From JBFJKD01 sp038106145 (lineage in GTDB: Bacteria; Pseudomonadota; Gammaproteobacteria; Pseudomonadales; Porticoccaceae), in the NCBI GenBank assembly GCA_038106145.1, contig JAYODD010000010.1, forward strand, positions 1 through 64,000: DNA of 64,000 bases, in the 5' to 3' direction. Position numbers and translations under genes: made by a program. The notes under the pieces are model-generated. The model did not search any database, was not told where the DNA came from, and was given only the letters and a program-made list of their open reading frames with translations. This document shows positions 46,053 to 55,677 of the stretch, one piece after another; within the stretch, counting starts at the first letter, position 1; the number at the start of each line of letters is the position of its first letter.

Positions 46053-47725
46053 ACCCTGGTCGCCTCGGCTGAACGTTCAACGGAGGCGCAACGCTTGTCA
46101 CCGTGGTTGTCGGCATAAGCCAATGCCGCGGCAATAAACCCGGAAAACAGCGGGTGCCCGTGGCGCGGCGTCGAGGTAAACTCCGGGTGAAACTGGCAGG
46201 CAAAAAACCAGGGGTGGTCGGGTAATTCGACCGTTTCAACCAGCATCTCGTCCGCCGACCAGCCACCGACCTTGAGACCAGCCGTCTGAATCTGATCCAC
46301 ATAGTTGCGATTCACTTCGTAACGGTGGCGATGGCGCTCGAGGATCCTGTCTTTAGCATAGGTCGCGCGCGCCCGCGACCCGGCCACCAGACTGGCCTCC
46401 TGCGCGCCCAGACGCATGGTGCCACCGAGGTCAGACTCCACGGAACGGGTTTCGCGCTTGCCGCTATCATCCAGCCATTCGGTAATCAGCCCGATCACGG
46501 GGTGTGGCGTATTCTGGTTAAATTCGGTGCTGTTCGCGGCCTCCAGGCCGACCACGTTGCGGGCAAACTCGATCACCGCTACCTGCATTCCCAGGCAGAT
46601 ACCCAAATAGGGGATATTATTTTCCCGCGCGTGGCGCACCGCCCTGATTTTACCCTCCACACCTCTCTCGCCAAACCCGCCAGGCACGAGAATACCGTCG
46701 CAACCGTCCAGCAGGGACATATCATCCATCAGATCCTCGGAGTCTATGTGCCGGACTTCCACCTCGGTCAATTGCTGAATCCCGGCGTGTTCGAGCGCTT
46801 CGTTGAGCGATTTGTAGGCATCGAGCAATTCCATGTATTTGCCGACCATGGCGATGGTCACCCGGCGTTTTGGATTGAGCTGATTGTGTACCACCCGGTC
46901 CCACTCGCTGAGATCGGCCCGGGGACAATCGAGACCGAACTTTTCCAGCACAAAATCATCCAGCCCCCACTCGTGCAGGTGGCGCGGTATGGCATAGATC
47001 GTTTTCGCATCCATCAACGGCACCACCGCCCGTTCCTCGACGCTGGTGAACAGGGATATTTTCTTGCGCGAACTCTCGTCCACCATGACTTCGGAGCGGC
47101 ATAGCAATACATCAGGCTGCAAGCCAATGGAACGCAACTCCTTGACGGAGTGCTGTGTGGGCTTGGTTTTAGTCTCCCCCGCGGTGGCAATATAGGGCAC
47201 CAGCGTCAAGTGGATCAGGAGCGTCCTGCGGGATCCGAGTTCCACCCGCAGCTGGCGAATGGCCTCGAGAAAGGGTTGCGATTCGATGTCGCCAACCGTG
47301 CCACCAATTTCGACCAGGGCGATGTCCGCATCGGCGCCGCCCTCAATGATGCGTCGCTTTATTTCGTCGGTAACATGGGGGATAACCTGCACCGTGCCGC
47401 CGAGATAATCGCCGCGGCGTTCGCGGCGCAAAATGGTTTCGTAAACCTGCCCGGTGGTAAAGTTATTGGCCTTGGTCATGCGCGAGCTCAGAAAGCGCTC
47501 GTAGTGTCCCAGATCCAGATCGGTCTCCGCGCCGTCTTCGGTGACAAACACCTCGCCATGTTGAAAGGGACTCATGGTGCCCGGATCGACGTTGAGATAG
47601 GGATCCAGTTTCAATACCGTGATGTTCAGGCCCCGCGCCTCCAAAACGGCTCCGAGGGACGCGGCAGCAATGCCCTTGCCGAGAGAGGAAACAACTCCGC
47701 CAGTGACAAAAATAAAACGCGTCAT
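46049..47725 (-). CDS. pyrG: CTP synthase
   Basis: 558 residues. The synthetase domain opens MTRFIFVTGGVVSSLGKG (P-loop region at about 8-18), with SPFQHGEVFVTEDGAETDLDLGHYERF, given here in two runs, further on. The glutamine amidotransferase domain is C-terminal, with catalytic Cys in YLGICLGMQ and the His/Glu pair in FACQFHPEFTS. It makes CTP from UTP, glutamine and ATP. Standard order pyrG-kdsA-eno. The 253 bp upstream, towards tilS, carry its promoter; I see no clear boxes. Confidence 0.97.
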   Translation of the reverse strand: MTRFIFVTGGVVSSLGKGIAAASLGAVLEARGLNITVLKLDPYLNVDPGTMSPFQHGEVFVTEDGAETDLDLGHYERFLSSRMTKANNFTTGQVYETILRRERRGDYLGGTVQVIPHVTDEIKRRIIEGGADADIALVEIGGTVGDIESQPFLEAIRQLRVELGSRRTLLIHLTLVPYIATAGETKTKPTQHSVKELRSIGLQPDVLLCRSEVMVDESSRKKISLFTSVEERAVVPLMDAKTIYAIPRHLHEWGLDDFVLEKFGLDCPRADLSEWDRVVHNQLNPKRRVTIAMVGKYMELLDAYKSLNEALEHAGIQQLTEVEVRHIDSEDLMDDMSLLDGCDGILVPGGFGERGVEGKIRAVRHARENNIPYLGICLGMQVAVIEFARNVVGLEAANSTEFNQNTPHPVIGLITEWLDDSGKRETRSVESDLGGTMRLGAQEASLVAGSRARATYAKDRILERHRHRYEVNRNYVDQIQTAGLKVGGWSADEMLVETVELPDHPWFFACQFHPEFTSTPRHGHPLFSGFIAAALAYADNHGDKRCASVERSAEATRV

Positions 47726-47978
47726 GTCAGCCCTTATGCTAGCGTTATGGCCAGGAATACAGCACGAAAAAGTTGCAGCGCGGGAGAATCTGGGGCGCCA
47801 GACAACGTTCTAAAGATGGGACGTCAGGTTACCAGAAAGCCTGCGGCTTCTCAATGCAGGCACCGTGCAAACCCGGCAAGCAGACCCCGCGCAGCCAACC
47901 GCGAACGCGCCGCAAAAAGTGTACAGCACGCGACACTCAGCGGCCGAAACGGATGACTGATCACCTCTTTGCGGCGCA

Positions 47979-49325
47979 TTAAAATTTCCAGCTTAACACC
48001 AGACCCGTTTCGCCCGGGATCGCCGCAAACCCGTCGTTCAGCCACAGATCACCCACGGCGGCGAGCACTCCGTCCACATGTACGAGGGGCACCCGATCGC
48101 GCCACCAGGGTTCGAGGCCATGTTCCTGAAACAGGGTTTTTAGCGAATTCGAGCCCTGCCTGCCAACGGGTTTACAGCGTTCTCCTCCCCTGCGCGTGGC
48201 GACGGTGACGGCTTGTCCAGGGTAAACTCTCAACCCCTGCCCCAGTTGCCGAACTGCACTCAGAACACTGCCATCGGCAAGTAGCAGGGGGTCGCTCAAA
48301 GACCAGGGTAGTGGCGCTTGCGCCACGGCAGCTCCCGGAAGCCGTGCCGGCAACAGATACAGCCGCTGGCGAAAACGACGCCACTGCCCCCCGGGCCAGG
48401 ACACCACCGGGGCCGCGTCCGCGCGGGCCGTCAGCAGATTGCGGCGCAGGGCGAGCAAAGCCCGCTGGTCGGGTGCCACCTGCCCGTGGGTCTCTGCCCA
48501 GTAGCGCAACACATTGGCCCCCCGCTGCCCGTCGAGGGCTTGCAAGGCGGCGATATCAATGCTGTGCCCCAGGCGTTCGCGGCGTTCTTTCAATAAATCC
48601 AGGTCGGCGCGGGCCAGCACGCGGTTGAGGCGGTCGGCGCCAGCGCACAGGTCGGCACTCAGCGCGATGCGCGTGCGGTAGTCTGGCCAGCGCTCGGCGA
48701 GGGCCGGAATTACCCGGTGACGCAGATAATTGCGATCAAATCCGGTGTGCTGGTTGGATTCATCTTCCACCCAGGACAGACCATGGCGCACGCCATACTC
48801 CTTCAGGTCGGCGCGGGTAAACTTAAGCAGCGGGCGCAGCAAGCGGCCGCGACCGAGGGCGCGGGACTGCGGCATCCCGGCCAAACCGCGGGGTCCAGAG
48901 CCCCTGAGCAAGCGGTAGAGGATGGTTTCCACCTGATCGTCCGCATGGTGGGCCAGCAGGAGAAAATCGTTTTCCTCCATCACTTTCGCAAACACTGCGT
49001 AGCGCTGTTCGCGGGCCGCCTGCTCCAGCCCGTGTTTACGTTTTTCAACGCGCACCGTTGCTTCCACCAAACCAACGCCAAGTGCTGCACAGCTGGCGCG
49101 ACAGCGCTGTGCCCACTCATCCGCCGCAGGGTTTAATTGGTGATTGATATGGATTGCGGAAATCTTTTCGGTTGCGAGCAGGCAGGTTATGGCGTGCAGC
49201 AACACAGTGGAATCGAGGCCACCACTGTAGCCCACCCACACGTGGCGAGCGGCCTGTAACTGGGTTAGGAAAGGATCGAGCTGCGCAGCGTGAAATGCCA
49301 CGGCGTTACGCCGATTGGCCCTCAA
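47979..49325 (-). CDS. tilS: tRNA(Ile)-lysidine synthetase
   Basis: 448 residues. PP-loop VGYSGGLDSTVLLHAI (about 32-47) is the ATP pyrophosphatase motif. The N-type body and the C-terminal TilS domain follow (about 370-448). It modifies C34 of tRNA-Ile(CAU) to lysidine, which decides AUA decoding. The start is TTG, overlapping the accA stop (TTGA); a GTG 24 nt lower is the alternative. Position after accA is typical of Gammaproteobacteria. Confidence 0.93.
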   Translation of the reverse strand: MRANRRNAVAFHAAQLDPFLTQLQAARHVWVGYSGGLDSTVLLHAITCLLATEKISAIHINHQLNPAADEWAQRCRASCAALGVGLVEATVRVEKRKHGLEQAAREQRYAVFAKVMEENDFLLLAHHADDQVETILYRLLRGSGPRGLAGMPQSRALGRGRLLRPLLKFTRADLKEYGVRHGLSWVEDESNQHTGFDRNYLRHRVIPALAERWPDYRTRIALSADLCAGADRLNRVLARADLDLLKERRERLGHSIDIAALQALDGQRGANVLRYWAETHGQVAPDQRALLALRRNLLTARADAAPVVSWPGGQWRRFRQRLYLLPARLPGAAVAQAPLPWSLSDPLLLADGSVLSAVRQLGQGLRVYPGQAVTVATRRGGERCKPVGRQGSNSLKTLFQEHGLEPWWRDRVPLVHVDGVLAAVGDLWLNDGFAAIPGETGLVLSWKF

Positions 49326-50272
49326 CCGTTGCCATAGGACATCAACCGTTCAAAACGTTTTTCCAGAAGGCTGTCCAGAGATTGCGCGCTGAGCGCATCC
49401 AGTTGCGCGCTCAAGCGTTCCCGCAGGCGACTCGCCATGGCGCCAACATCGCGATGCGCGCCGCCGAGGGGTTCGGGAATCGTCTCGTCGGCAATGCCCA
49501 GTTCCATCAGGAAAGTGGATGTCACCCCCATCGCCTGGGCGGCCTCCGGCGCCTTGGCAACGGTCTTCCAGATAATGTTGGCGCAGCCCTCCGGGGAAAT
49601 CACAAAATAGGTGGCGTACTGCAACATGTTGAGCCAGTCGCCCACGCCAATGGCAATCGCGCCGCCGGAACTGCCCTCGCCAATCACCGTGCAAATGATC
49701 GGCGTGCGCAAGCGGGACATCACCGCCAGATTGCGCGCGATGGCCTCGCTGATACCGCGTTCCTCCGAGTCGATTCCCGGGTAGGCACCCGGGGTGTCGA
49801 TCAGGGTCAGAACCGGCATTTTGAAACGCTCCGCCATTTCCATCAGACGCAACGCCTTGCGGTATCCTTCCGGTTTGGGCATGCCGAAATTACGGTAAAT
49901 TTTTTCATTGATGCCACGACCCTTTTCTTCGGCAATCACCATAACCGGCTTGCCATCAAGGCGCGCCACGCCACCGATAATGGCTTTGTCGTCACCAAAA
50001 TGGCGGTCGCCGTGCAGCTCTTCAAAATCTGTGAAGACTCGCTCGATATAATCGCTGGCGTAAGGGCGCAAGGGATGGCGGGCAACCTGCACCACCTGCC
50101 AGGAGGTCAAGTCCGCGTAAATACTTTCGGTGAGTTTGCGGGATTTTTCCCGCAAACGGCTGACTTCCTCGACGATATTCAGCTGGTTGTCGTTACCCAC
50201 CAGCTGCAGTTCTTCGATTTTGGCTTCCAGTTCCGCAATGGGCTGCTCAAAATCCAGGTAGTTCAAGTTCAT
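49322..50272 (-). CDS. accA: Acetyl-CoA carboxylase carboxyltransferase subunit alpha
   Basis: 316 residues, standard. MNLNYLDFEQPIAELEAKIEEL opens the family; IGGVARLDGKPVMVIAEEKGR, GMPKPEGYRKALRLMEMAERF and GEGSSGGAIAIGVGDWL cover the CoA and biotin sites. With AccD it carboxylates acetyl-CoA from carboxybiotin, the first committed step of fatty-acid synthesis. It lies 101 bp after dnaE and overlaps tilS by 4 nt. Confidence 0.97.
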   Translation of the reverse strand: MNLNYLDFEQPIAELEAKIEELQLVGNDNQLNIVEEVSRLREKSRKLTESIYADLTSWQVVQVARHPLRPYASDYIERVFTDFEELHGDRHFGDDKAIIGGVARLDGKPVMVIAEEKGRGINEKIYRNFGMPKPEGYRKALRLMEMAERFKMPVLTLIDTPGAYPGIDSEERGISEAIARNLAVMSRLRTPIICTVIGEGSSGGAIAIGVGDWLNMLQYATYFVISPEGCANIIWKTVAKAPEAAQAMGVTSTFLMELGIADETIPEPLGGAHRDVGAMASRLRERLSAQLDALSAQSLDSLLEKRFERLMSYGNG

Positions 50273-50373
50273 ATCAGGCTAATCCCAATTTAAAGTCTGC
50301 TGCGGCCAGTGTTCCAGATCGGCCGCACGCCGGAACCCGCCAATGTACTATTGACCGGTCCATTAAGCCACCC

Positions 50374-53300
50374 TCAGTAGCGCAAATGCAGACTATTCGG
50401 GCCAAAGGTCTCGCGCAACTGGTGAAGTAGCTCGTCTTCGGGAGTGATGCCCCAGTCTCCTCCCAGGGCGATTTCCCCGGTCGCGCTGCTGCCACGATAA
50501 CGAATCTGCAGCGGGCATTGCCCGTGTCGGTAGGGTGTGAGAATTTCTTCCAGCGCCGCCACCCCGCGCCGCGCCAATCGCTCCCTGTCCAGATCGATCA
50601 CCAGGCGCTTGAGGTGCTGCTGCCGCGCCTCGCATAAAGTCAGAATACGCTGAACCCGCATCTTCAAGCCGCCCGAATAGTCGTCCTCGCTCACCACGCC
50701 TTCCACTACCAGCACGGCATCTTTCGCCATCTTGTCGCGATACTCGCGGAATTGATCGGCGAATACCGCCGCTTCAATGCGCCCGCTGCGATCATCCAGC
50801 ACCACAAAAGCCATACTGTCCCCGCGCTTGTTGCGCAGGGTACGCAGCCCCACCACCAGCCCCGCGACCAGTTGGTTGTCCCGGGAGGGTCGCAATTCGC
50901 AGATACGATCTTTGACAAAATGTTGCAACTCCGCCGCGTATTCGTCCACCGGGTGCCCGGTCAAATACAGCCCAAGCGTATCTTTTTCTCCCTGCAAACG
51001 CTGTTTGACGCTAAAACCGCGAACTTCGGCAAAACTGTGGTAACCCATCTCGGGCGCGCTGTCCGCAACGCTGCCGCCAAACAGGTCGACCATGCCACTG
51101 TCCACGTCCCGCGCCCGCTGTTCGGCCAGCTTCATCGCCTCTTCCATCGCCGCCAGCATCACCGCGCGCTGATAGCCCTGATGGCCGGCGGGACCGATAC
51201 CATCCAGCGCTCCGCTACGAATCAGCGCTTCAATGGCGCGGCGATTGACCCTGCGGCCATCGACCCGGGCACAGAAGTCAAACAGGTCGGTGAACGGCCC
51301 GCTCTGCCGCGCTGCGATAATACCTTCGACGGGACCTTCGCCAAGGCCCTTGATCGCCCCCAGGCCGTAGATCACACCGCCCCCCTCGGACACCGAAAAC
51401 TGATATTCGCCGATGTTGACGTCGGGGCCGGAAAACGCCAGCCCCATGGCGCGACATTCGTCGATCAAGGTCACGATTTTATCGGTGTTTTGCAGGTCCG
51501 CGGACAGCACTGCGGCCATAAATGCCGCCGGATAATGGGTTTTCAGCCAGGCGGTCTGGTAGGCCAGCAAGGCGTAGGCGGCAGAGTGGGATTTGTTAAA
51601 CCCGTAACCGGCGAACTTCTCCATCAAATCAAAAATGTTCTCGGCCAGATTCGCGCTGATCTGGTTCGCCACAGCCCCGGCCACAAATATTTCCCGTTGC
51701 TTGGCCATTTCCTCCGGTTTCTTTTTACCCATGGCGCGCCGTAGCAGATCGGCGCCGCCGAGGGTGTATCCGGCCAGCACCTGGGCAATCTGCATCACCT
51801 GCTCCTGGTACAGAATGATGCCGTAGGTGGGCTCGAGTATGGGTTGCAAATCGGGGTGCTGGTATTTCGGGTGCGGGTAGGCCACTTCCTGGCGACCGTG
51901 CTTGCGGTTGATAAAATCATCCACCATACCGGACTGCAGGGGGCCCGGCCGAAACAGCGCCACCAGGGCCACGATATCGTCGAAACGGTTGGGTAAAATA
52001 CGTTTGATGAGGTCTTTCATGCCCCGTGATTCAAGCTGAAACACCGCCGTGGTTTCCGCCCGCTGCAACAACCGATAGGTCGCTTCGTCATCCATGGGTA
52101 TGGCGTTGATATCGAGGGGCGGTTCGCCGGCCAGCTTGCGCTGTGCGTTGGCGCGAGTCTGCGCCCAGTCGATGATGGTCAGGGTGCGTAAGCCGAGAAA
52201 GTCGAATTTGACCAGCCCCACTTCCTCCACATCGTCCTTGTCAAACTGGGTAACCAGACCCTCGCCTTTCTCATCGCAATACAGGGGTGCGAAATCCGTG
52301 AGGGCGGTGGGCGCGATCACTACGCCACCAGCATGCTTGCCGACGTTGCGCGCAATGCCTTCCAGCTGCAGGGCCATCTCCCAGATTTCCTGCGCCTCTT
52401 CATCCTCGGCGAGAAACTCCTGCAGGGGTTCTTCCTGCTCCCTCGCCCTGGCCAGGGTCATACCGATTTCATGGGGAATCAGCTTGGACAGTTTGTCCGC
52501 CAGGCCATAGGCCTTGCCCTGAACCCGCGCCACATCGCGCACCACGGCCTTGGCGGCCATGGTGCCAAAGGTAATAATCTGCGATACGGCGTCGCGGCCG
52601 TACCGTTCCGCCACATAGGCGATCACCCGATCCCGGCCGTCCATGCAGAAATCGATATCGAAATCCGGCATCGATACTCGCTCGGGATTGAGGAAACGCT
52701 CAAACAGCAAATCGTGTTCGATGGGATCCAGGTCGGTGATTTCCAGCACATAGGCCACCAGCGAGCCGGCCCCGGAGCCGCGCCCCGGACCCACCGGGAT
52801 GCGGTTGGTCTTGGCCCAGCGGATAAAATCCATCACGATGAGAAAATAGCCGGGAAACCCCATCTGCACGATGACATCCAGTTCAAAATGCAAACGCTCC
52901 CAGTAGCGCGCGCTGTCGTCCTTCGCCAGGATTCCGCGGGAGGCCAGCCGCTGCTCCAGTCCCTGGGCCGCCACACTGCGAAAATACGCTTCGGTGGTCA
53001 TACCTTGCGGCACGGGATATTCCGGCAGTTGCGGTTTACCCAGTGTCAGCTCGAGATTGCAACGCCTGGCAATTTCAACGCTGTTGGCCAGCGCCTCGGG
53101 AATATCCGCGAACAAAGCCGCCATCTCCTCAGGCGAACGCAGAAATTGCTGGTCGCTATAGCGCTTCTCCCGGCGCGGGTCATTGAGCGTGCGCCCTTCG
53201 CCAATACAGACACGGGCCTCGTGGGCTTCGAACTCATGACCGTGTAGAAAACGCACGTCATTGGTGGCGACCACCGGACAGTCGTAACGGATGGCAAGCG

Positions 53301-53874
53301 CCACTGCGGCGTGCACATAGCTTTCCTCACCCTCGCGTCCGGTGCGCTGTATTTCCACGTAAAAGCGGTCGGGAAAAATGCGCATCCATTCCATCAACAG
53401 GGTGGTGGCCAGGGACTGCTTGCCACCAAGTAGCGCCTGGCCTATATCCCCTTCCCTGGCACCCGACAACGCTATCAACCCGGCGGACATCTCCGCCAAC
53501 CACCCGCGACGCAGAAACGGACGTCCCTGCTCCTGCCCTTCCCGATAGGCTCTGGAGATCAGGCGCGTGAGATTATGGTAACCGACCTGGTTCTGCACCA
53601 GCAGCGTCAACTGGCTGGGGACCCCGTCCTGCACATCGCAGGCGAGGAAAAAATCCGCGCCACAGAGGGGTTTAATTCCCGCTGCCTGAGCTGTCTTGTA
53701 GAACTTGACCAGAGTAAAGAAGTTACAGACATCGGTGATCGCCACGGCCGGCATACCCAGCTCGACCACCCGCTCAATCAATGGTTTGACCCGTACGGTG
53801 CCATCGACAATGGAGTATTCGCTGTGCAACCGCAGATGCACGAAGCCAGGGGGACTGGAAATGGTTGCGCTCAT
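50374..53874 (-). CDS. dnaE: DNA polymerase III subunit alpha
   Basis: 1166 residues, the usual DnaE1 size. An N-terminal PHP domain begins FVHLRLHSEYSIVDGT. The palm holds the catalytic Asp pair in SMPDFDIDFCMDGRDRVI, then the fingers, a HhH region (YGFNKSHSAAYALLAYQTAW) and an OB-fold (VAGLVVGLRTLRNKRGDSMAFVVLDDRSG, in two runs). It is the replicative polymerase. It is downstream of the FabH-like gene by 11 bp and probably shares its transcript. Confidence 0.98.
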   Translation of the reverse strand: MSATISSPPGFVHLRLHSEYSIVDGTVRVKPLIERVVELGMPAVAITDVCNFFTLVKFYKTAQAAGIKPLCGADFFLACDVQDGVPSQLTLLVQNQVGYHNLTRLISRAYREGQEQGRPFLRRGWLAEMSAGLIALSGAREGDIGQALLGGKQSLATTLLMEWMRIFPDRFYVEIQRTGREGEESYVHAAVALAIRYDCPVVATNDVRFLHGHEFEAHEARVCIGEGRTLNDPRREKRYSDQQFLRSPEEMAALFADIPEALANSVEIARRCNLELTLGKPQLPEYPVPQGMTTEAYFRSVAAQGLEQRLASRGILAKDDSARYWERLHFELDVIVQMGFPGYFLIVMDFIRWAKTNRIPVGPGRGSGAGSLVAYVLEITDLDPIEHDLLFERFLNPERVSMPDFDIDFCMDGRDRVIAYVAERYGRDAVSQIITFGTMAAKAVVRDVARVQGKAYGLADKLSKLIPHEIGMTLARAREQEEPLQEFLAEDEEAQEIWEMALQLEGIARNVGKHAGGVVIAPTALTDFAPLYCDEKGEGLVTQFDKDDVEEVGLVKFDFLGLRTLTIIDWAQTRANAQRKLAGEPPLDINAIPMDDEATYRLLQRAETTAVFQLESRGMKDLIKRILPNRFDDIVALVALFRPGPLQSGMVDDFINRKHGRQEVAYPHPKYQHPDLQPILEPTYGIILYQEQVMQIAQVLAGYTLGGADLLRRAMGKKKPEEMAKQREIFVAGAVANQISANLAENIFDLMEKFAGYGFNKSHSAAYALLAYQTAWLKTHYPAAFMAAVLSADLQNTDKIVTLIDECRAMGLAFSGPDVNIGEYQFSVSEGGGVIYGLGAIKGLGEGPVEGIIAARQSGPFTDLFDFCARVDGRRVNRRAIEALIRSGALDGIGPAGHQGYQRAVMLAAMEEAMKLAEQRARDVDSGMVDLFGGSVADSAPEMGYHSFAEVRGFSVKQRLQGEKDTLGLYLTGHPVDEYAAELQHFVKDRICELRPSRDNQLVAGLVVGLRTLRNKRGDSMAFVVLDDRSGRIEAAVFADQFREYRDKMAKDAVLVVEGVVSEDDYSGGLKMRVQRILTLCEARQQHLKRLVIDLDRERLARRGVAALEEILTPYRHGQCPLQIRYRGSSATGEIALGGDWGITPEDELLHQLRETFGPNSLHLRY

Positions 53875-53885
53875 CTCGCCGCGCT

Positions 53886-54968
53886 CTAGTGGTCTTGTTT
53901 GGCTTTGCGCCTCAAATCAATCAGATGGTGACACATCTGCAAAGCCGACAGTTGCGCCGGGGGCAAATCCACATCAACGGTAGCCAGGGGGGTAGTCCTT
54001 GCGCCCCATTTGATCAGCGTCGCACCCCAGGTCAAACCGGCGCCAAACGCCGCAATCAAAATGTGCATACCCGGTTTTACCCGGCCGGCCTCCAACGCCT
54101 CGCACAACGCGATGGGAATACTGCTGGTAGAGGTATTGGCGTAAAAATCGAGGGTTACCACCACCCTGTCCATGGACACATTCAGTCGGCTCATCAGTGC
54201 CTCGATAATACGCAAATTGGCCTGATGGGGAATAATCAAATCCACATCGCCAAGTGCTAATCCGGCTTTGCTCAACACCTCCTGACAGGCGTCGCCCATG
54301 CCCTTGACCGCGTGCTTGAACACCTCGCGACCATGGAAATCGAGCACCATTTCCAGGGGTTCAAACCTGGCGATGGCGTCGAGGCCAAAATCGGGAATGG
54401 CCAGCAGCTCCCGGGTATCCGGCACACACCCCAGTTTACCCGCAATCAGCCCGCACTCGTTATCCGACGCCTGCAGCACAACGGCGCCAGCGCCATCGCC
54501 GAACAGAATCGCCGACTCGCGCTTGGACCAGTCCATCAGCGAACTCAACCGCTCCGAACCGATCACCAGAGCGGTGCGAATGGCCCCGGAGCGAATCATC
54601 GCGGAGGCCATATTGAAACAGTAGACAAAGCCGGTGCAGGCGGCGTTGACATCACAGGCAGAGGCATTGCTCGCCCCCAGCCTGTTGAGTAGCATCGACG
54701 CCGTGTTTGGCACCGTCTCGTCCGGGGTGGTGGTTCCGTAAATAATCATGTCCACCGACGCGGCTGCAATATCAGCCGCCGCCAGTGCGCGGGTCGCCGC
54801 CACATAGGCCAGTTCGAAATTTTTGACGTGACTGATGCGTCGCTCATGAATTCCGGTGCGCGCGACGATCCACTCCTCGGAGGTATCCATAAGGGTAGTG
54901 ATTTGCGCATTGGTCAATCGCTCGGGGGGCAGACACTTTCCCCAGCCTGTTATTTCTGCAAACAGCAT
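53886..54968 (-). CDS. Beta-ketoacyl-ACP synthase III-like (FabH family) ketosynthase
   Basis: 360 residues, about 40 more than E. coli FabH. The extra part is a C-terminal tail after about 325. Catalytic triad: Cys111 in NAACTGFVYC, His in IPHQANLRI (about 250) and Asn in FYANTSTSSIP (about 281). It condenses acetyl- or acyl-CoA with malonyl-ACP to start fatty-acid or polyketide chains. It sits between rnhB and dnaE, where relatives have no such gene, and no plsX-fabD cluster is in the window. So it may be a second, specialised FabH. Confidence 0.88.
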   Translation of the reverse strand: MLFAEITGWGKCLPPERLTNAQITTLMDTSEEWIVARTGIHERRISHVKNFELAYVAATRALAAADIAAASVDMIIYGTTTPDETVPNTASMLLNRLGASNASACDVNAACTGFVYCFNMASAMIRSGAIRTALVIGSERLSSLMDWSKRESAILFGDGAGAVVLQASDNECGLIAGKLGCVPDTRELLAIPDFGLDAIARFEPLEMVLDFHGREVFKHAVKGMGDACQEVLSKAGLALGDVDLIIPHQANLRIIEALMSRLNVSMDRVVVTLDFYANTSTSSIPIALCEALEAGRVKPGMHILIAAFGAGLTWGATLIKWGARTTPLATVDVDLPPAQLSALQMCHHLIDLRRKAKQDH

Positions 54969-55077
54969 CTCGCCCTCTGATTATTTGCGCGCGCTCTAAT
55001 GAGCTGATCAATATGACATATTAATGACAGGGATTTTGCTGTAGAAAAGCTACAAGTTCAATGCGCTTATCGCCCGA

Positions 55078-55677
55078 TTAAGGGTTATTTTCTGATGTCC
55101 CCAGTTCCCGCACCGGTCGAAAAGAGCGACGGTGTGCCGGACAGGGGCCAAGTTTACGCAACGCCGCCAGATGGTGCGCCGTGCCGTAGCCCTTGTGCGC
55201 GGCAAACCCGTACCCGGGAAACCGGTCCGCCAGTGCGATCATGTCGCGGTCCCTGGTTACTTTGGCGATTATCGATGCCGCCCCGATAACCGGCACCAGG
55301 CCGTCGCCGCCAATAATCGCCTGAGCCGCGTACGGCCACGCCGGCAATCGATTGCCGTCCACCGCCACAAACTCCGGCGGTATGCGCAACCCCGCCACGG
55401 CGCGCTGCATGGCCAGCAGAGAAGCCTGGAGAATATTCAGGTTATCTATTTCCGTTACCGATGCGCGCCCCACATGCCAGCACAATGCCCGTTCGACGAT
55501 GGCGCGATACAACGCCTCGCGTTTTTTTTGCGACAGCTTCTTGGAATCCCCTATACCCTGCACTGGCCTGCTGGCATCGAGAATGACCGCCGCCGCCACC
55601 ACATCGCCTGCGAGGGGACCGCGCCCCGCCTCGTCGACGCCGGCTAACAAGTGGCCGTTGTAGCTCAGAGAGATCAA
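55078..55677 (-). CDS. rnhB: Ribonuclease HII
   Basis: 199 residues, normal. The catalytic motif GVDEAGRGPLAGDVVAAAV (about 13-31) carries the first Asp-Glu pair; IGDSKKLSQKKRE follows, and the third Asp is at about DGN. It removes RNA from RNA-DNA hybrids and single ribonucleotides. Its start overlaps the lpxB stop by 4 nt. Confidence 0.96.
   Translation of the reverse strand: MISLSYNGHLLAGVDEAGRGPLAGDVVAAAVILDASRPVQGIGDSKKLSQKKREALYRAIVERALCWHVGRASVTEIDNLNILQASLLAMQRAVAGLRIPPEFVAVDGNRLPAWPYAAQAIIGGDGLVPVIGAASIIAKVTRDRDMIALADRFPGYGFAAHKGYGTAHHLAALRKLGPCPAHRRSFRPVRELGTSENNP

Noticed and set aside
49154..50293. Long plus-strand frame (379 codons) opposite accA and tilS
   Set aside because: Antisense to two highly conserved genes, no motif, no ribosome binding site.
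50752..53247. Two plus-strand frames of over 300 codons opposite dnaE
   Set aside because: Shadows of the polymerase gene; histidine- and glutamine-rich composition typical of antisense translation.
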